This document shows positions 23,868 to 37,100 of a stretch of 64,000 nucleotides of DNA, piece after piece (position 1 is the first letter of the stretch; the number at the start of each line of letters is the position of its first letter). The stretch is from Plasmodium malariae. Lineage: Eukaryota > Apicomplexa > Aconoidasida > Haemosporida > Plasmodiidae. Under the pieces are notes generated by a model. That model had not been told where the DNA came from and searched no databases. It was given only the letters and a program-made list of their open reading frames with translations. The translations under genes were made by a program, and so were the position numbers. The stretch spans positions 372,001 through 436,000 of the forward strand of contig NC_041779.1 of the NCBI RefSeq assembly GCF_900090045.1. The letters are read 5' to 3'.

Positions 23868-24303
23868 TGGAATTAAAGGAATATCTTAAATAAATACTAA
23901 AGTTGAATTAAACAAAATAATATTATATATAAAAAACAAAAAAAAAATAGTATAACAAGGAATTAAAGGAATATCTTAAATAAATACTAAAGTTGAATTA
24001 AGCAAAATAATATTATATATAAAAAAAAAAAAAAAATAGTATAACAAGGAATTAAAGGAATATCTTAAATAAATACTAAAGTTGAATTAAGCAAAATAAT
24101 ATTATATATAAAAAACAAAAAAAAAATAGTATAACAAGGAATTAAAGGAATATCTTATATAAATACTAAAGTTGAATTAAGCAAAATAATATTATATATA
24201 AAAAACAAAAAAAAAATAGTATAACAAGGAATTAAAGGAATATCTTAAATAAATACTAAAGCTGAATTAAGCAAAATAATATTATATAAAAAAAAAAAAA
24301 AAA
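23868..24303. repeat. About 90-bp tandem repeat, five copies
   Basis: Units start at GGAATTAAAGGAATATCTTA, found near 23869, 23959, 24048, 24138 and 24228. Each has AATACTAAAGTTGAATTAA and an A-rich end of variable length that accounts for the 89/90-bp spacing differences. Confidence 0.92.
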
Positions 24304-26309
24304 AAGCTAATATATTAAGAAAATAAAGGAATACTTTAAAAGGTATAAAGTTAAAAATAAATTATGAAGGAAAAATCTTAATGCTCAAAAATTTAAAACA
24401 TTTATAAATAAAATAAAATAAAAAAAATCAATAAGAAAAATTATACTATGTGAAAATAAATGTAAATGCATAAGAAAAAAAAATATAAATATAAATATAA
24501 ATAAAATTATATAAAAGAATTCAAATGTCAACAGTGTAACGAAATAATAGGACTACTATATCATATCAGCTTTCCTACTCCAATAATTCCCCTGCATTTA
24601 ATTCATACATAAATATCATATTATATATATCTTGTTAATGGGGGGTGTATCTGAATATATGTAACCAGCATTTTACCATTTTTAAGAAAATGTACATGTA
24701 AGAGGCATAATTAATATTTTACTTCACAGGAGTTACAAGTTCGGCAAATTGCTGTTTTATATTTTACATTTCTTCTTTTATTGATCTTCCACTATTTTCA
24801 TGTCATATTGTATGAAAAAATCCCATAAAGCTTTTGATTTTCTTTTTTGTTACATATTGTTTAAAAGTGTGAACTTTAATTTTTTTTTTTTTTATATACC
24901 ACATTATATTGTATGATAGGCATAATTTTTATTCCCCTTATATGGCTGTAAAATCCTATTAAAAAAGTGTTGCATTAAAATATTTTGTTAACGCGCCTTC
25001 TTTTTAATTTTACATATTATCAGAACTCGAATTCGTTTTAACAAATTTTATTTAATTTTTTTTTATATCATCCCCAAATATAATTGGAAGAGTATTTACA
25101 CTTATTACATATAAGGAATATATGACCCATTCTTACCAGAATATATATAAAGTCCATTTTGGTAATTGTAACTATCCTACAGGATAATTTAAACTTCAAA
25201 TACAACATAATATATTTTTTACTCTTTAATACCATTAAATATACCTTGTTTTCAAGAGATGCTATAACTTTTTATGCACTCTCTATATTGTACACCAAAG
25301 CTTACATAAATTTTAACTAGGCATGTATCATCTCAAGTCCCTTTAGATAAATATATTGGAATAATATACTTGTGAGAACATGTTTCCCTGAACATATTTT
25401 CAATGCATAAGATTATTTATTCTCTCAATGTAAGTAGAGAATTCATAAAATGTTATAATAAAAATTTTTGAATATTAACAAGTATACATTTTCCCTAAAA
25501 TATAATATCATTCTTATCGAATAAGATTCTTTACTACAAACATTCTTATTTTAATAACTATTTTTATTGAATTTGCTCTTTTTGGTTATACATTCCTCAA
25601 AAAATCTTAGGCTAGATGTCCCAGAGGAAAATTCGTTTCACACAACAATTCGAACCATAGAACTATACATAGGTGTACTAACCAAAAATATTTCATATAC
25701 TCATATTAATAGAATGTGCAAATAAAAAGTTATAAAAGTTGTTTCTCTTATCATTAGTAGTATTTTTTTATGAAATTTATAAAAAAAAAAAAAAAAAAAG
25801 GAAAATTTTGGATGTTAAAAAAAGTGTTAATACAGTTTTATAATCCTATTAACTTTATTTTTTGTACTATTTGTAAATTATATGCATTCATTTTCGTTCT
25901 AAAAAAGATTTCTCCACCCATGCAAAGAGGAAGACTATAATATTTTTAAAATTTAGTCTATTATCAAAGTTGTCCATTAATATGTATCTATCTATCTATA
26001 CATATAGATAGATATAGATATAAGTGTATGTATATATATGTACGCGTGCTTATGTTTAGGTAGGTATCAATATGTCGAAATTCTTTTTATTCTAATTTTC
26101 TTTTTTATGTTTATTATTTTATGTGCCTTACATGAAAAGAATTAATGTTTTATATTAATAAATATTTATAACTGTCTTTTTTTTTTTTTTAATATTTTAT
26201 TTGTTTTTTTAAAATAAAACTCTATCAAGGTGTCCGCAAAACATAATATTTATGTATGTGTAACTACGAAGTTATGTATTATATACGAATAGAAAAATAA
26301 AAGTTCAAA

Positions 26310-26345
<36 letters not shown>

Positions 26346-26568
26346 ACAAACTAAATTAAATTTCTCAAAAATATTAGTTAAACTTTACAGAATTATGTAC
26401 AATTCATAAAAACAAATATACCATATAATTTACTAAAACATGTAATCATAAAAATATAAAATATTACTCATTAAAATCTAAATAATATTAAATAAATGTT
26501 ATATGCATGTACTTTATGATCTTTCCTAAATGGTCACACCCTTCTTTTATCACATTTTTTAATACTTC

Positions 26569-26621
<53 letters not shown>

Positions 26622-26636
26622 GTACATAAGTATATA
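24304..26636. other. Gene-free spacer between the repeat arrays and the ETRAMP gene
   Basis: No gene supported. It contains TATC/GATA tetranucleotide runs at about 25988-26020 (TATCTATC.. then ATAGATAG.., a potential hairpin), (TA)n at 26313-26340 and a long (TA)n at 26573-26617 just 3' of the ETRAMP stop. Confidence 0.55.
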
Positions 26637-27167
26637 TTATTGTATTTTAGTATTTTCATAGTTATAACAAGCCTTTCTGATATTAAGTTCAATATAAGGA
26701 ATCATACGAATTAAATCCTGCTTCTGTGAAAATGTTAGATCCAGGTTATCACTTTTTAAATTCTTTAGAAGGTATTTCTTTATGTCTTTTTCACTTGGAA
26801 ATGATTTATCAATATCTTTACCACCATAGTAATTCTTATGCGTAAACAGAATGCCATACTCTATAGCTTCTAGTACAAGGTTATGAACGTCATCCACTAA
26901 ATCAGGATTATCCCATCTATCTTTACTACTTTGTCTACGATAAAAAATTCCTCCAACTACGGCTGACATTATGGTTATTAATACTCCTGCAGCTGCGGCT
27001 AACATTATCTTTTTTTTTTTATCATCATAATTCCTTAATTTGTTATTTAATGAATTGAATGCACTCTTAACTTTCTTCTGCATTACATTCTCTGTGCACA
27101 TACAAGGCACTATCAAACTGACTAGAAATAAAATATTAACAAAATAGAAAATTGCTGAAACTCTCAT
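26637..27167 (-). CDS. Early transcribed membrane protein (ETRAMP)
   Basis: A single exon of 176 residues from the ATG at 27167, chosen because it begins MRVSAIFYFVNILF, the typical ETRAMP signal start; an upstream ATG at 27197 would add ten residues. Residues 1-24 are the signal peptide and 30-53 are Lys-rich (KKVK, DDKKKK). Residues 54-76 form one transmembrane segment rich in Ala/Gly/Ile. The C-terminal 100 residues are charged and hydrophilic. This order (signal, lysine-rich, TM, variable tail) defines the ETRAMP family of parasitophorous-vacuole-membrane proteins, whose C-terminus faces the host cytosol. The tail is longer than in many members. By position it may be the counterpart of the chromosome 8 ETRAMP of P. 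falciparum, which I recall but cannot check. Confidence 0.85.
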   Translation of the reverse strand: MRVSAIFYFVNILFLVSLIVPCMCTENVMQKKVKSAFNSLNNKLRNYDDKKKKIMLAAAAGVLITIMSAVVGGIFYRRQSSKDRWDNPDLVDDVHNLVLEAIEYGILFTHKNYYGGKDIDKSFPSEKDIKKYLLKNLKSDNLDLTFSQKQDLIRMIPYIELNIRKACYNYENTKIQ

Positions 27168-28784
27168 TTTAAAGAAGGATGTCGCGATAAAAATCAATAA
27201 GATGTGTTTACAAATTAGTGAAATATTTATACAATATTTGCATATACATTTTTATATATGTATATACATACATATGTAACAGTGTTTATATGTACATATA
27301 TATATATATATAACAGTGTTATTTATATGAAAATCATAAATGAATTAAATCTTCTAATATTAAAAAGTTCTTTTAATTTGTGACGTTATGTATTTATTCA
27401 TTTATTTATTTATTTATTCATTTATTCATTTATTCATTTATTTATTCATTTATTTTTGTTTTTATCTTTTTTTTGTTTTAAAGTTACATCTGATTTATTC
27501 CTTTTATGTATGATTTCATCTGTTTATCACCTTATAGTGTCTTTTACATGCATGTGGACTTCTTGTAATGTAAGTGCATGTATTATGGAAAAGTCCATTA
27601 TTATTGTTCTTTTTCCTTTTTCTTTTTTTCTCTTTTAGTGTTTTTCACTTTGGGTTATATAATAAATGAATTTCATTAAGGATTGAATTAATGTGTTTCA
27701 TTTTATGTTAAGCTTATAATAAATAAAATGTCATGTACTTTTTTCCGATTGCACTTTTTTTTTTTTTCTATCTTAACTTCATTTAAAGAAAACATTATAA
27801 CAAAAACAAAACAAAACAATTTCTTTTCAAATTAGTTTTTTTTAAAAAAAAAAAAAAAAAAATTAAAATTGGTTAATCACTGTTAACATAATTTTTAATA
27901 TATTCCTCTCTTATAAAATGTATGTATATATATAAAAAATATGTATTATTACTTATTTTTGAGGATGCAATACAACAAAACAACAGTACGAAACAAGAAA
28001 CAGCTTAAATTATATCTTTAACGAATATTTTAATATTTGATAAATAGTATTTGTGCTTAATTTTATATACTCCTTTCAATTTTACAAAATAAATTACTAT
28101 TAATTTGGTCTTTTTAAAAATGACGTATATATTTTTTGTGATGCCCTTATTCCACTTAATTAATTTAAAATAATGTACAAAATAAAAATAAAACAAATGA
28201 GTTATCAATGCGTCTATGTTATATATGCTGTAACCATTTTATTATATAAAGAAATTTAACAAAAGAAAAAGATGATAACATATTTATACAAATAAATTAA
28301 AAGTATTATTGAAATATGCTATTAAATAGGTAGTTATCTTATGTTTTGAGGAACGGCCACCTCAATATGTTATTATACAAAAGTACATTATGTACTTATA
28401 TGCATAGCATACATATAATAATATACATACGTAGCCCATCTTAAATTGCTTGAAATATATGTATTAAATTTATTTAAATTCATTTATACCATAATTAGCA
28501 AAAAAATATACAAAATTAATTGCGAATGTTATTAATTTATTTTAAATAAATTTTTTAATTTCAAAAACTTTCATCGAAAAATTTATTCAATATTGTAAAT
28601 ATTTTGTAATTTTTAATAAAATATATAATGCTTGACCTTTTAACTGTTTTACAATAAAGTCAGTTCGATATATGAATTTTAATTAATTTGAAAATATAGC
28701 CCTTGCTTATTTTATGTCACTGGTAAATACGTTAAATAAGACATATAAATGGTAAGAATAAAAAAAAAAGTATATTACTATTAA

Positions 28785-28842
<58 letters not shown>

Positions 28843-31002
28843 AGATATATTAATACATACATATGTACACACATGAACGAATATACACCTTAATTATAGA
28901 AAAATTTCACAATTTTAAAGCATAAATTGTTGCAGTTATATTAATAAAGACGAACAGTTAATATATGAAAAGGCGTACAACCAGAATATTGTATTTACAA
29001 ATGTGGATACTATTTATATTTATATTTATATTAATTTTTTACCCTTGCCAAAAAATATACATATTTCTTTTTCCTTTTATTAAATTTTATTCATATCTTA
29101 AATAAAAATAACCAACATATATTTCAAATAAAAAATATTTTGCTTAACTAGAGAAACTTTTGAGTAACAATTTACATTTCTTTTCAAAACTGTCCATAAA
29201 GCAATAAATGTATCTGTACTACTCTTACTACCATTTTAATTTTTTAAATTAAATAATAGGAAAAAATGTAAGAAACAGACGAATATAATATATACCCCTT
29301 TTTTTTTTTTTTTTTTTAAATAAATTAAAAAGTTTTTCACGTTAACATAAATAAGAATAAAATTACACTATATATTTACAATCATAAATATAAATAAATA
29401 ATAACTGAAGACATGCTGTTTATAATATGTGTGTTTACGAAAATATGCTTAAGATAGGGATGCATGCAAACAATAAATATACCTATATATGTGAGGGGTG
29501 TGTGTAACACCACCTAGATCGTTATGAAGTTCTAAAAAAAAATATATATATAAATGGAAAAAAAAAGGGTATTTATAATAATTAATATCTGAAAATTACA
29601 GTATTAAGTAGCACTTCAATTGCACAAAGTTTTTATTTCCCTTCTTTTTATAATGTAATATAGGTCCTTTAACTAACTATTTTATCATTACAAAATGAAC
29701 GTGCATTTATGTTTGGCGCATTTATCCCTTAATATGTAGTTTAAAAAAAAAAATACTTTCCAAAATAAAAATGATTATATTGGACTTAATTCTTTATATG
29801 TTCTAACTGTAGGGGTAATTAACTAATACGTGCAAATGTATTTTCTTTTTATAAATGAAGAAATATAAATATCCATACATAAAAAATTATTATAGGTGTG
29901 TACCAATTTTTTTTAATTATCGTCTTACCAAGATCTCTAAACGTTCTTACAGTTATTTTAACGCAAACTATAACCTTTTTTTTTATTTTTTTTATTTTTT
30001 TTATTTTTTTTATTTTGTTTTATTTTATTTATTATTATTATTATTATTATTAGAAGTAGTAGCAGTAATAATACTCGTAATAGTTGTAGTATTTTATTAT
30101 TTTATGTTTTTTTTTTTTTTCAGATTCTCTCCTTTCACCTTTAATATAGTTTTTTAAATGTACATATTAAACCAAGGAAAACTATACTTTTATACAAGGA
30201 TATGTCTACAATAATTAAAATACATTTGATAAATTCTTCCTCTCCTTTCTTTTATTAAGCCGAATTTGTTATTATATATTTGTTTAATTATGTAAATTAT
30301 AAAATAATTTAACACTATATGTGTTCATAATTGTGTTTATTTATCCTTCCGATTATGTTCATGTGCATTATTAATATACGGAAAAATCAAACTAATATAT
30401 ATATATATATAATATATAATTCAACTAGTTACCTTTCATCTTTCACGTATTACCAATTATATCATTAAGTTCTTACGCTTAAATTATCTTGACAATTTCA
30501 ATTTTTTTCATTAAAAATATGTAAATGAGTTACATTTAAAGTAGTTAATAATACTTTTATTGTGAATTTAGGTTATTAATCTATTTTTCCCGATTTTTAT
30601 TCATATCGAAAGGGCCCCTTCATTTTATAAATAAATTGTATATATGATATATGTATATTATATATAATATGTATGATGTACTTATTTAACTAATTACCTG
30701 ACTATTCAGCGATCTACTTATTTTTTATATACATTAATTAACAACGGCGTGCAAAATTTAACTATGAATGTTACTCGTCCTGTTATTTTTCTATGAATAC
30801 ATAGTTAGACAGCTTTTATTTTTCTTATTTTTCTTTACATATTTTTTTGTATTATATTTATTTTTAATTATTTTTATTTTCCTTGTAGAAATTGAGTGTT
30901 TATTAAATTCATAACTTTATTTTTACTTCCAACAGTTTTTATTAATTTGTAAAATTAAGAACTATTGCGCTTTACCTGATATATTCCTCTTTATGCTTCT
31001 TC
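27168..31002. other. Gene-free spacer upstream of the giant-protein gene
   Basis: No gene supported in about 3.8 kb. It holds ATTT/ATTC tetranucleotide repeats at about 27396-27450, a long (TA)n at 28787-28838, poly-T tracts and TTTTTATT iterations near 29975-30020. This divergent intergenic region (ETRAMP minus, giant gene plus) probably contains both promoters. Confidence 0.55.
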
Positions 31003-31116
31003 TTGTACTTTTCATTATCTTCTTGTTGCTACTTTGTACAAGTAAAATTGAAAAGTGAATTTTCATTAGATAATGGGAAAATAAAAAACATTATATCCAT
31101 TGAGAATTTTCAAAAT

Positions 31117-34100
31117 ATGAAAAAATTAAATTCAAATAAAAGGATTATTTCTTTGAATTATAAAAGTAGGTTGGTAAAGAAAAAATATATCAAAGGTAAA
31201 TATGACAAAAACAAAAAGAAGAAAAAGCAAAAAAGATATATTCTTACCAAAAATAACCACAAGGATATTAATACATATCACATCATTTCGAAAAATAAGA
31301 AGACTAATTTAAATGAAAAAGAAGTGAAATATATTTTTGTTAATAATCATAAACTTTTTCAAAACAATAACTATGACATAAGATGTGTGCATCAAAACAA
31401 ATGTACTAATCCTTCTTTTCAAGTAACACACTCAAAAAAAAGGGATTTCGGATTAATTCGGGAAGTAAGCAGTGAATATTTAACTAGAAAAAATTTTAAA
31501 AATATATTTTATAGTAAATCAAATGTCGTTAGATATTCTCCAGAAGATGGAAAATTCTTAATAGTTGATGGTGGAAATAAAAACTCTTCTACAAGAAGCT
31601 GCAGCAACTGTTCTCATAAAATATATAAAAACGAATTAGCCTCTACTCCTATACATGAGTCAAAAAACACCCAAAACAGTTTTAACAGAGATTATAGAAG
31701 AATTATAGAGGCTACTAATAAGAGGAAGATATGCCATATTCTTCTTTTAGATTCATTTCATAAGAATATCAACAAACGGGATAAAACTTGTATACAAAGT
31801 AACAAAAAATATTCGAAAATTTTTAAAAATTCGCAAAATTTACAAAAAAAAATGATCTATGTTCCACCCCAAAAAAAAAGAAAGATAAGCATAAATAATA
31901 ATGAGAAGGTATCCAAAAATTTGAAAACAATTAATAAAGATAAACTTATCAAATATAAATATATAAATAAATCAGAAAAGGACAGCAAAAATGAGATGTA
32001 TGTTCAAAACAAAACAAAAAAAACACGCACACATAAATCAAAAAAATGTAACAAGAAATATAACAACAAAATAAAAAATATGATAATTCAAAATAATTTA
32101 AATAAAATTATACTACACTCTAATAAGTGTCAAGAATCAAAGTTTGACAATCCAAATATTAACTACATCTCACATGACCAAAAGAACTACATAAAAAAGA
32201 CCCTATATCAAAAGAACTTTATGATTAATGATACTGTTCTTAATGACGAAGATGCCAATAATGATTATAGTCATACGCCTGCGAATGATAACGTATTCAA
32301 AAATGAAATCACACCTAATAAAATGGAATTTGATAATGGTAACAGTAATAGTAGCAGTAGCAGTAACAGTGGCAGTAACAGTAGCAGTAACAGTAACAGT
32401 GGCAGTAACAGTAGCAGTAACAGTAGCAGTAACAGTAGTAGTAATAAGATCCATAAACAAAATATAAAAAGGGAGAAAAGAGAATATGATGCATATAATA
32501 ATAACAGTTCCTTAATAAATAAAATAATAGATGACGCAACTATTCTAAATGACATAACACCCTCAAAGAGTCCTGTTCATATGGAAAATTTCTCTCATTC
32601 AAATTATGATTCATACAATCACTTATACGTTCCAGAATGCACTATAAATGGAAAAAGCAGCATAAAAATAAAGAATAATATAGAAAAAGAGAAATGCATA
32701 CTGAATGCAAATGGAAAATACACCAAGAATTATAGCACACGAACTAATGAAAGCGGTAAAAAAAAAAAAGGTAAATATAGCAAAAATAGCAACAACGAAA
32801 TAGAGCAAATTCCAAGAGAGCGTTTCACTACTCGTCAAACTGCTGCACGTGAAAAAAGTGAAGAAAAAATAAAAAGTCAGAAATGTTTAACTGAAGAAAA
32901 ACATTATAGCAGCAAAGGAGATAAACCGAATAATATACCGAAGAATATTCCAAAACCCAGCGTTGTATATGAAAAAGAAGTTATATATGATGAAAGTGAC
33001 AAAACACAAGTAATAAAGGTAAATGCGTTGACCAAATCAAATTTATGCTGTCGAAAAATCCTTGATAAAACGAATAAAAACAAAGAAAAAAAAGTACATG
33101 CTAACAATTTCAATGGAAAACACGTCTGTTCTGTTAAACCAAAAAAATATATAAAAAGTCCTCTTTCCATAAAATCTACAGCTTTTAAGAATAACAATAA
33201 TGATATAAACGTAACTAAAGGAAATATCACCTCAACTAAAGAAGTAATCAATTTTATAAAATTAAAAAAGGAATATGTACTTCATACTGTTTATCATGAT
33301 GATTTGACAGAGCACAATTCCAGTAGAAACCGATCCGAAAAGAAAAATACGTACAGGGAAAATAATTATCCACATAATGTGAAAGGAATATGCAATTCTG
33401 AATTTAATTCTAGATCTACTAGCAGTCAAGAAAATGGAAAAACGTATTCTCTTCAGATGAAACCAGAAAAAAGTGAAATTCCACAAGTGGAACAATCAAT
33501 TGATGTCATAAATTTAAAAAGAACGAGCGAATTATGTATATACCCCTCATTTCATTTAACACAAACACACAAATCTAAGGGAATAATTAAAAATGGAAAA
33601 AAAAATTCCAGGAAAATGGATTCGGAAAAACTCCGTTCTTCTAGTCTGCTTAATAAATGCGGTGATTCAAATGTTAAACAAGTTTCAAATAAAAATAATG
33701 AAAAGGAAAAAATTAAGAAAGCAACGAAAATTAAAAATGTGGAAGAAACAAATAATAATTGCACAGTGGTTAGTCAATCTGGGAGAACAAACAAAAATAT
33801 CAAAATAAACAAAAATAAAGAAGTCAAAACAAAAGGTCTTTTAAGAAAATATAGCAGCAGAAAAAATGATCAGACAAATAAAACATACAAAAATAATGAC
33901 CTAAAAAAAAATGTAAATCAAGGAATTAATATCTGTGGAAAGAAAAAAAAAGAGAACATAGTGAAAAAGAAAAACACAAAAAAGCAGTTGAGTGAATCAA
34001 ACGAATTACACACATATAAAAAGATAAATAAGTATGGGCACAGTCATCATCTTACTAAAAAAGGCACTAATACACAATTAAATAAAAATTTGAAAAAATG

Positions 34101-37100
34101 TAAACAAATACTAAAAGATAACATTTATCACAATATGGAATTTTATAAAAATTTCGATATAAAAAGTCAAAATAGTAACAGCATAAAGACAGAATATGTA
34201 AGCTCCATATCATCACCTACTAATAATTCAAGTGAAGACTATAATAATACAGATGATAAACAACAGAACGATAAAAAGATCCATAGATTCAAAACTTTTA
34301 AAAGTCAAGAAAGTTTACTATACGAATTAATAAACAAAAAGGATAATAAAAGTAAAATTAAAATATTTCTTGAAAATTCTTGTAAAAGCAAAGACATAGA
34401 TGATGCAACAAATAAAGAAAAGGTTTCACCTAAGAGTGGTACAATTATATGTGAAGAAAAAATAGTATTAATAAAAAAGGAAAAGCAAATTTCTGTAAAT
34501 AACGCAGATATAATATCAAAAACAAAGAATTATATAAATAACGAACATGTAATCAAAAAAAAAAGAAATTCTATTAATACAGCAGGTGAAATCAAAAAAA
34601 ACAACTATGTCGGAATGAGTAGCACAAATGAAAAGACCTTTAACTGTAACAAAGAAAATTTGTCCAAATTATGTTCATCCCATGTTCCTAATACAATCAT
34701 GGTGGAGACGAGCATTAACTGTAAGAAAGAGAAACAAATAAATCATATAAGTATTATTCCCAAATGGGAAAAAATTAGAAGTCAAGAAAGTTTACTGTAC
34801 GAATTAATAAACAAAAACGATAACAAAAGTAAAATTAAAAAATTCCTTGATGACTCTGATAAACATCAAAATGTATATGAAACTAAAGATAAAGAAAAGG
34901 TATCTGCACAAAATGCTACAATAAAATGTGAAGAAAAAATAATGTCAATAAAAAAAAAAATGAGCAATTCTACTAAGCTTAGTAATATAATTAAGAAAGA
35001 GAATCATGTTGACCAAAAGGGCACAAATGAAATTACTACATGCATTAAAACAAAATGCAAGGAGCTAAGTTCGATACACAGAGACAAATGTAGTAAAAAA
35101 GAAGATTATAGTATAAATCATAAAAACAAGAATAATCTAAATTTACAAACATATAAACAAAAAGTTAAAAGTCAAGAGAGTTTACTATACGAATTAATTA
35201 ACATAAACAGTAATAGAATCAAAATTCAAAATTTTCTTAAACAATCTAATCAATATGAAGCTAGTAATAATTTCCAAACTGTTCATGAAAATAAAGTTAA
35301 TTTAAAAGAAAATGAAAAGAAAAACAAAATTATAAAGGATGTTTCATGCAAAGAGAGTACTTATGCTAGTAGACTTAGAACAAATAATAATTTTAAAAAA
35401 ATATGTTTGACCAAAAACTCCTTATGGCATGTACATAATTCAACCAAAGAAGAGATAAACAATACTAGGGAAAAAAAATTACTACCAAAGGAACAAAAAT
35501 TTTATAAAATGAAAAAAATATCATATCCAAAGAGTCCACCTCGCACAATTACTAAAAAATGTAATGATAAAATTGGAAATAAAAATGAAATGTTTAAAGG
35601 GAGTGAAAATAAAAAGGGAACTGAAGAGGGAAAAGATAATACAACACTTAATACAATAAATAACAAAATTAAAAATGGTATTAAATTAACGACTAATAAA
35701 AAAATGGACAAAAAACAAATTGTAAAAAATAGTAATAGGGAGCATAATGAAAAAATAAGGAATGAACTAAATAATGGTTATACTAAAGAAAATGAGACCA
35801 AAAAGAGGTTAATTGCAAGTTCTAAAAAAGACAAAATTATTAGATATAACTACCACATCAAATCTAGTAATGACCAAGCAAAAAAAACTACTAACATAAA
35901 AGGTTCCATATTGTCAATTAACAAATGCACAAATCTGAAATGGGGAAATGAAAATAAACAGAATTTTTGTAGGAACAACAACCTAATTATGAAAAAAGAA
36001 AATAAAACAATCAACCAAGCAAAATATTGCACAAATTTTAGAGTTCCCTTAAATCTGCAGAAAAAAGACAACACAGTATCGACGTTGTTCCACCTAATAT
36101 ACAAAACCCCCTTTGATAACACAAAAAATAAAAATAATTCTAGACATTATCTAAACGTAACAAAAGCATATGTAGAAAAAATTACGAAAAATAATAATGG
36201 TACAAAAAATAAAGAAAGCACAAATATTGCTGGTGATTACAAAATTTATAATAAAAATAATAATTATGATCTTGTTGAAAGAGAAATGATAATATATACT
36301 GAAGCGAACAAAGCAAAAAGAGACAGTCTTGATATTGATCTGGATAAAAATGTTGATGCATTAAAAAATAAGAAAAATATTATCACTCCAAAGTTTAATA
36401 GAAAACGTAAAATAAGTGAACTACGAATTGAATCAATAACTAAGAAATTTTATATCAAAACAATATTTGCAAATTCAATCATGAAATCACAAAAGAATAG
36501 TAAAAAAGTCATTAGTATGCACAATCAAATTGCCAATAATGAAGATCTTAAAAATAGGGACCCGTGTTATGATGAAAAAGAAATGAATAGTAAAAAATGC
36601 ACAGAACGGATTATTAACACAAATCCTAAATTAAAAAAAAGGTATATTAATATCCTAGAACATGAAAAACGAAATATGGAAGTTCAAAAACATAACGTAT
36701 TCTTAAACGAGACAAAGCAAAAGGTTGAAATTCGCATTTGTAATAAGACACACAAAATAATAGGCAATTATGTGAACAACCAAATCAGTGAAGCACCATT
36801 TATCTCACATGTGCTAAATCAAAATGTAAAAGAAGGAGTACCAAGATGCTTTAGAGAGGTACAAACAACAAAGACATATGAAGAAATTACTAAAATAAAC
36901 TTTAGTGGTATATTAAAGGAACTCTTGAAAGAAGAGAAACTAGAAGAGATTGAATCTTTTTATGAACTAAAAAAAGAAATTCTACCATATAAAGAAAGTA
37001 AAATTTTACAAAGAAGAGCAAATAATTATACCATTTCAGCATGTTTAAAAAAAGAAGCAATGAAATTAAAAATTGTAAATGAAAAAATAATAGCACGAAT

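Noticed and set aside
29855..30157. 100-residue frame with Phe/Tyr and poly-Leu
   Set aside because: Translation of TTTTTATT and TTA repeats; no signal of selection and no family match.
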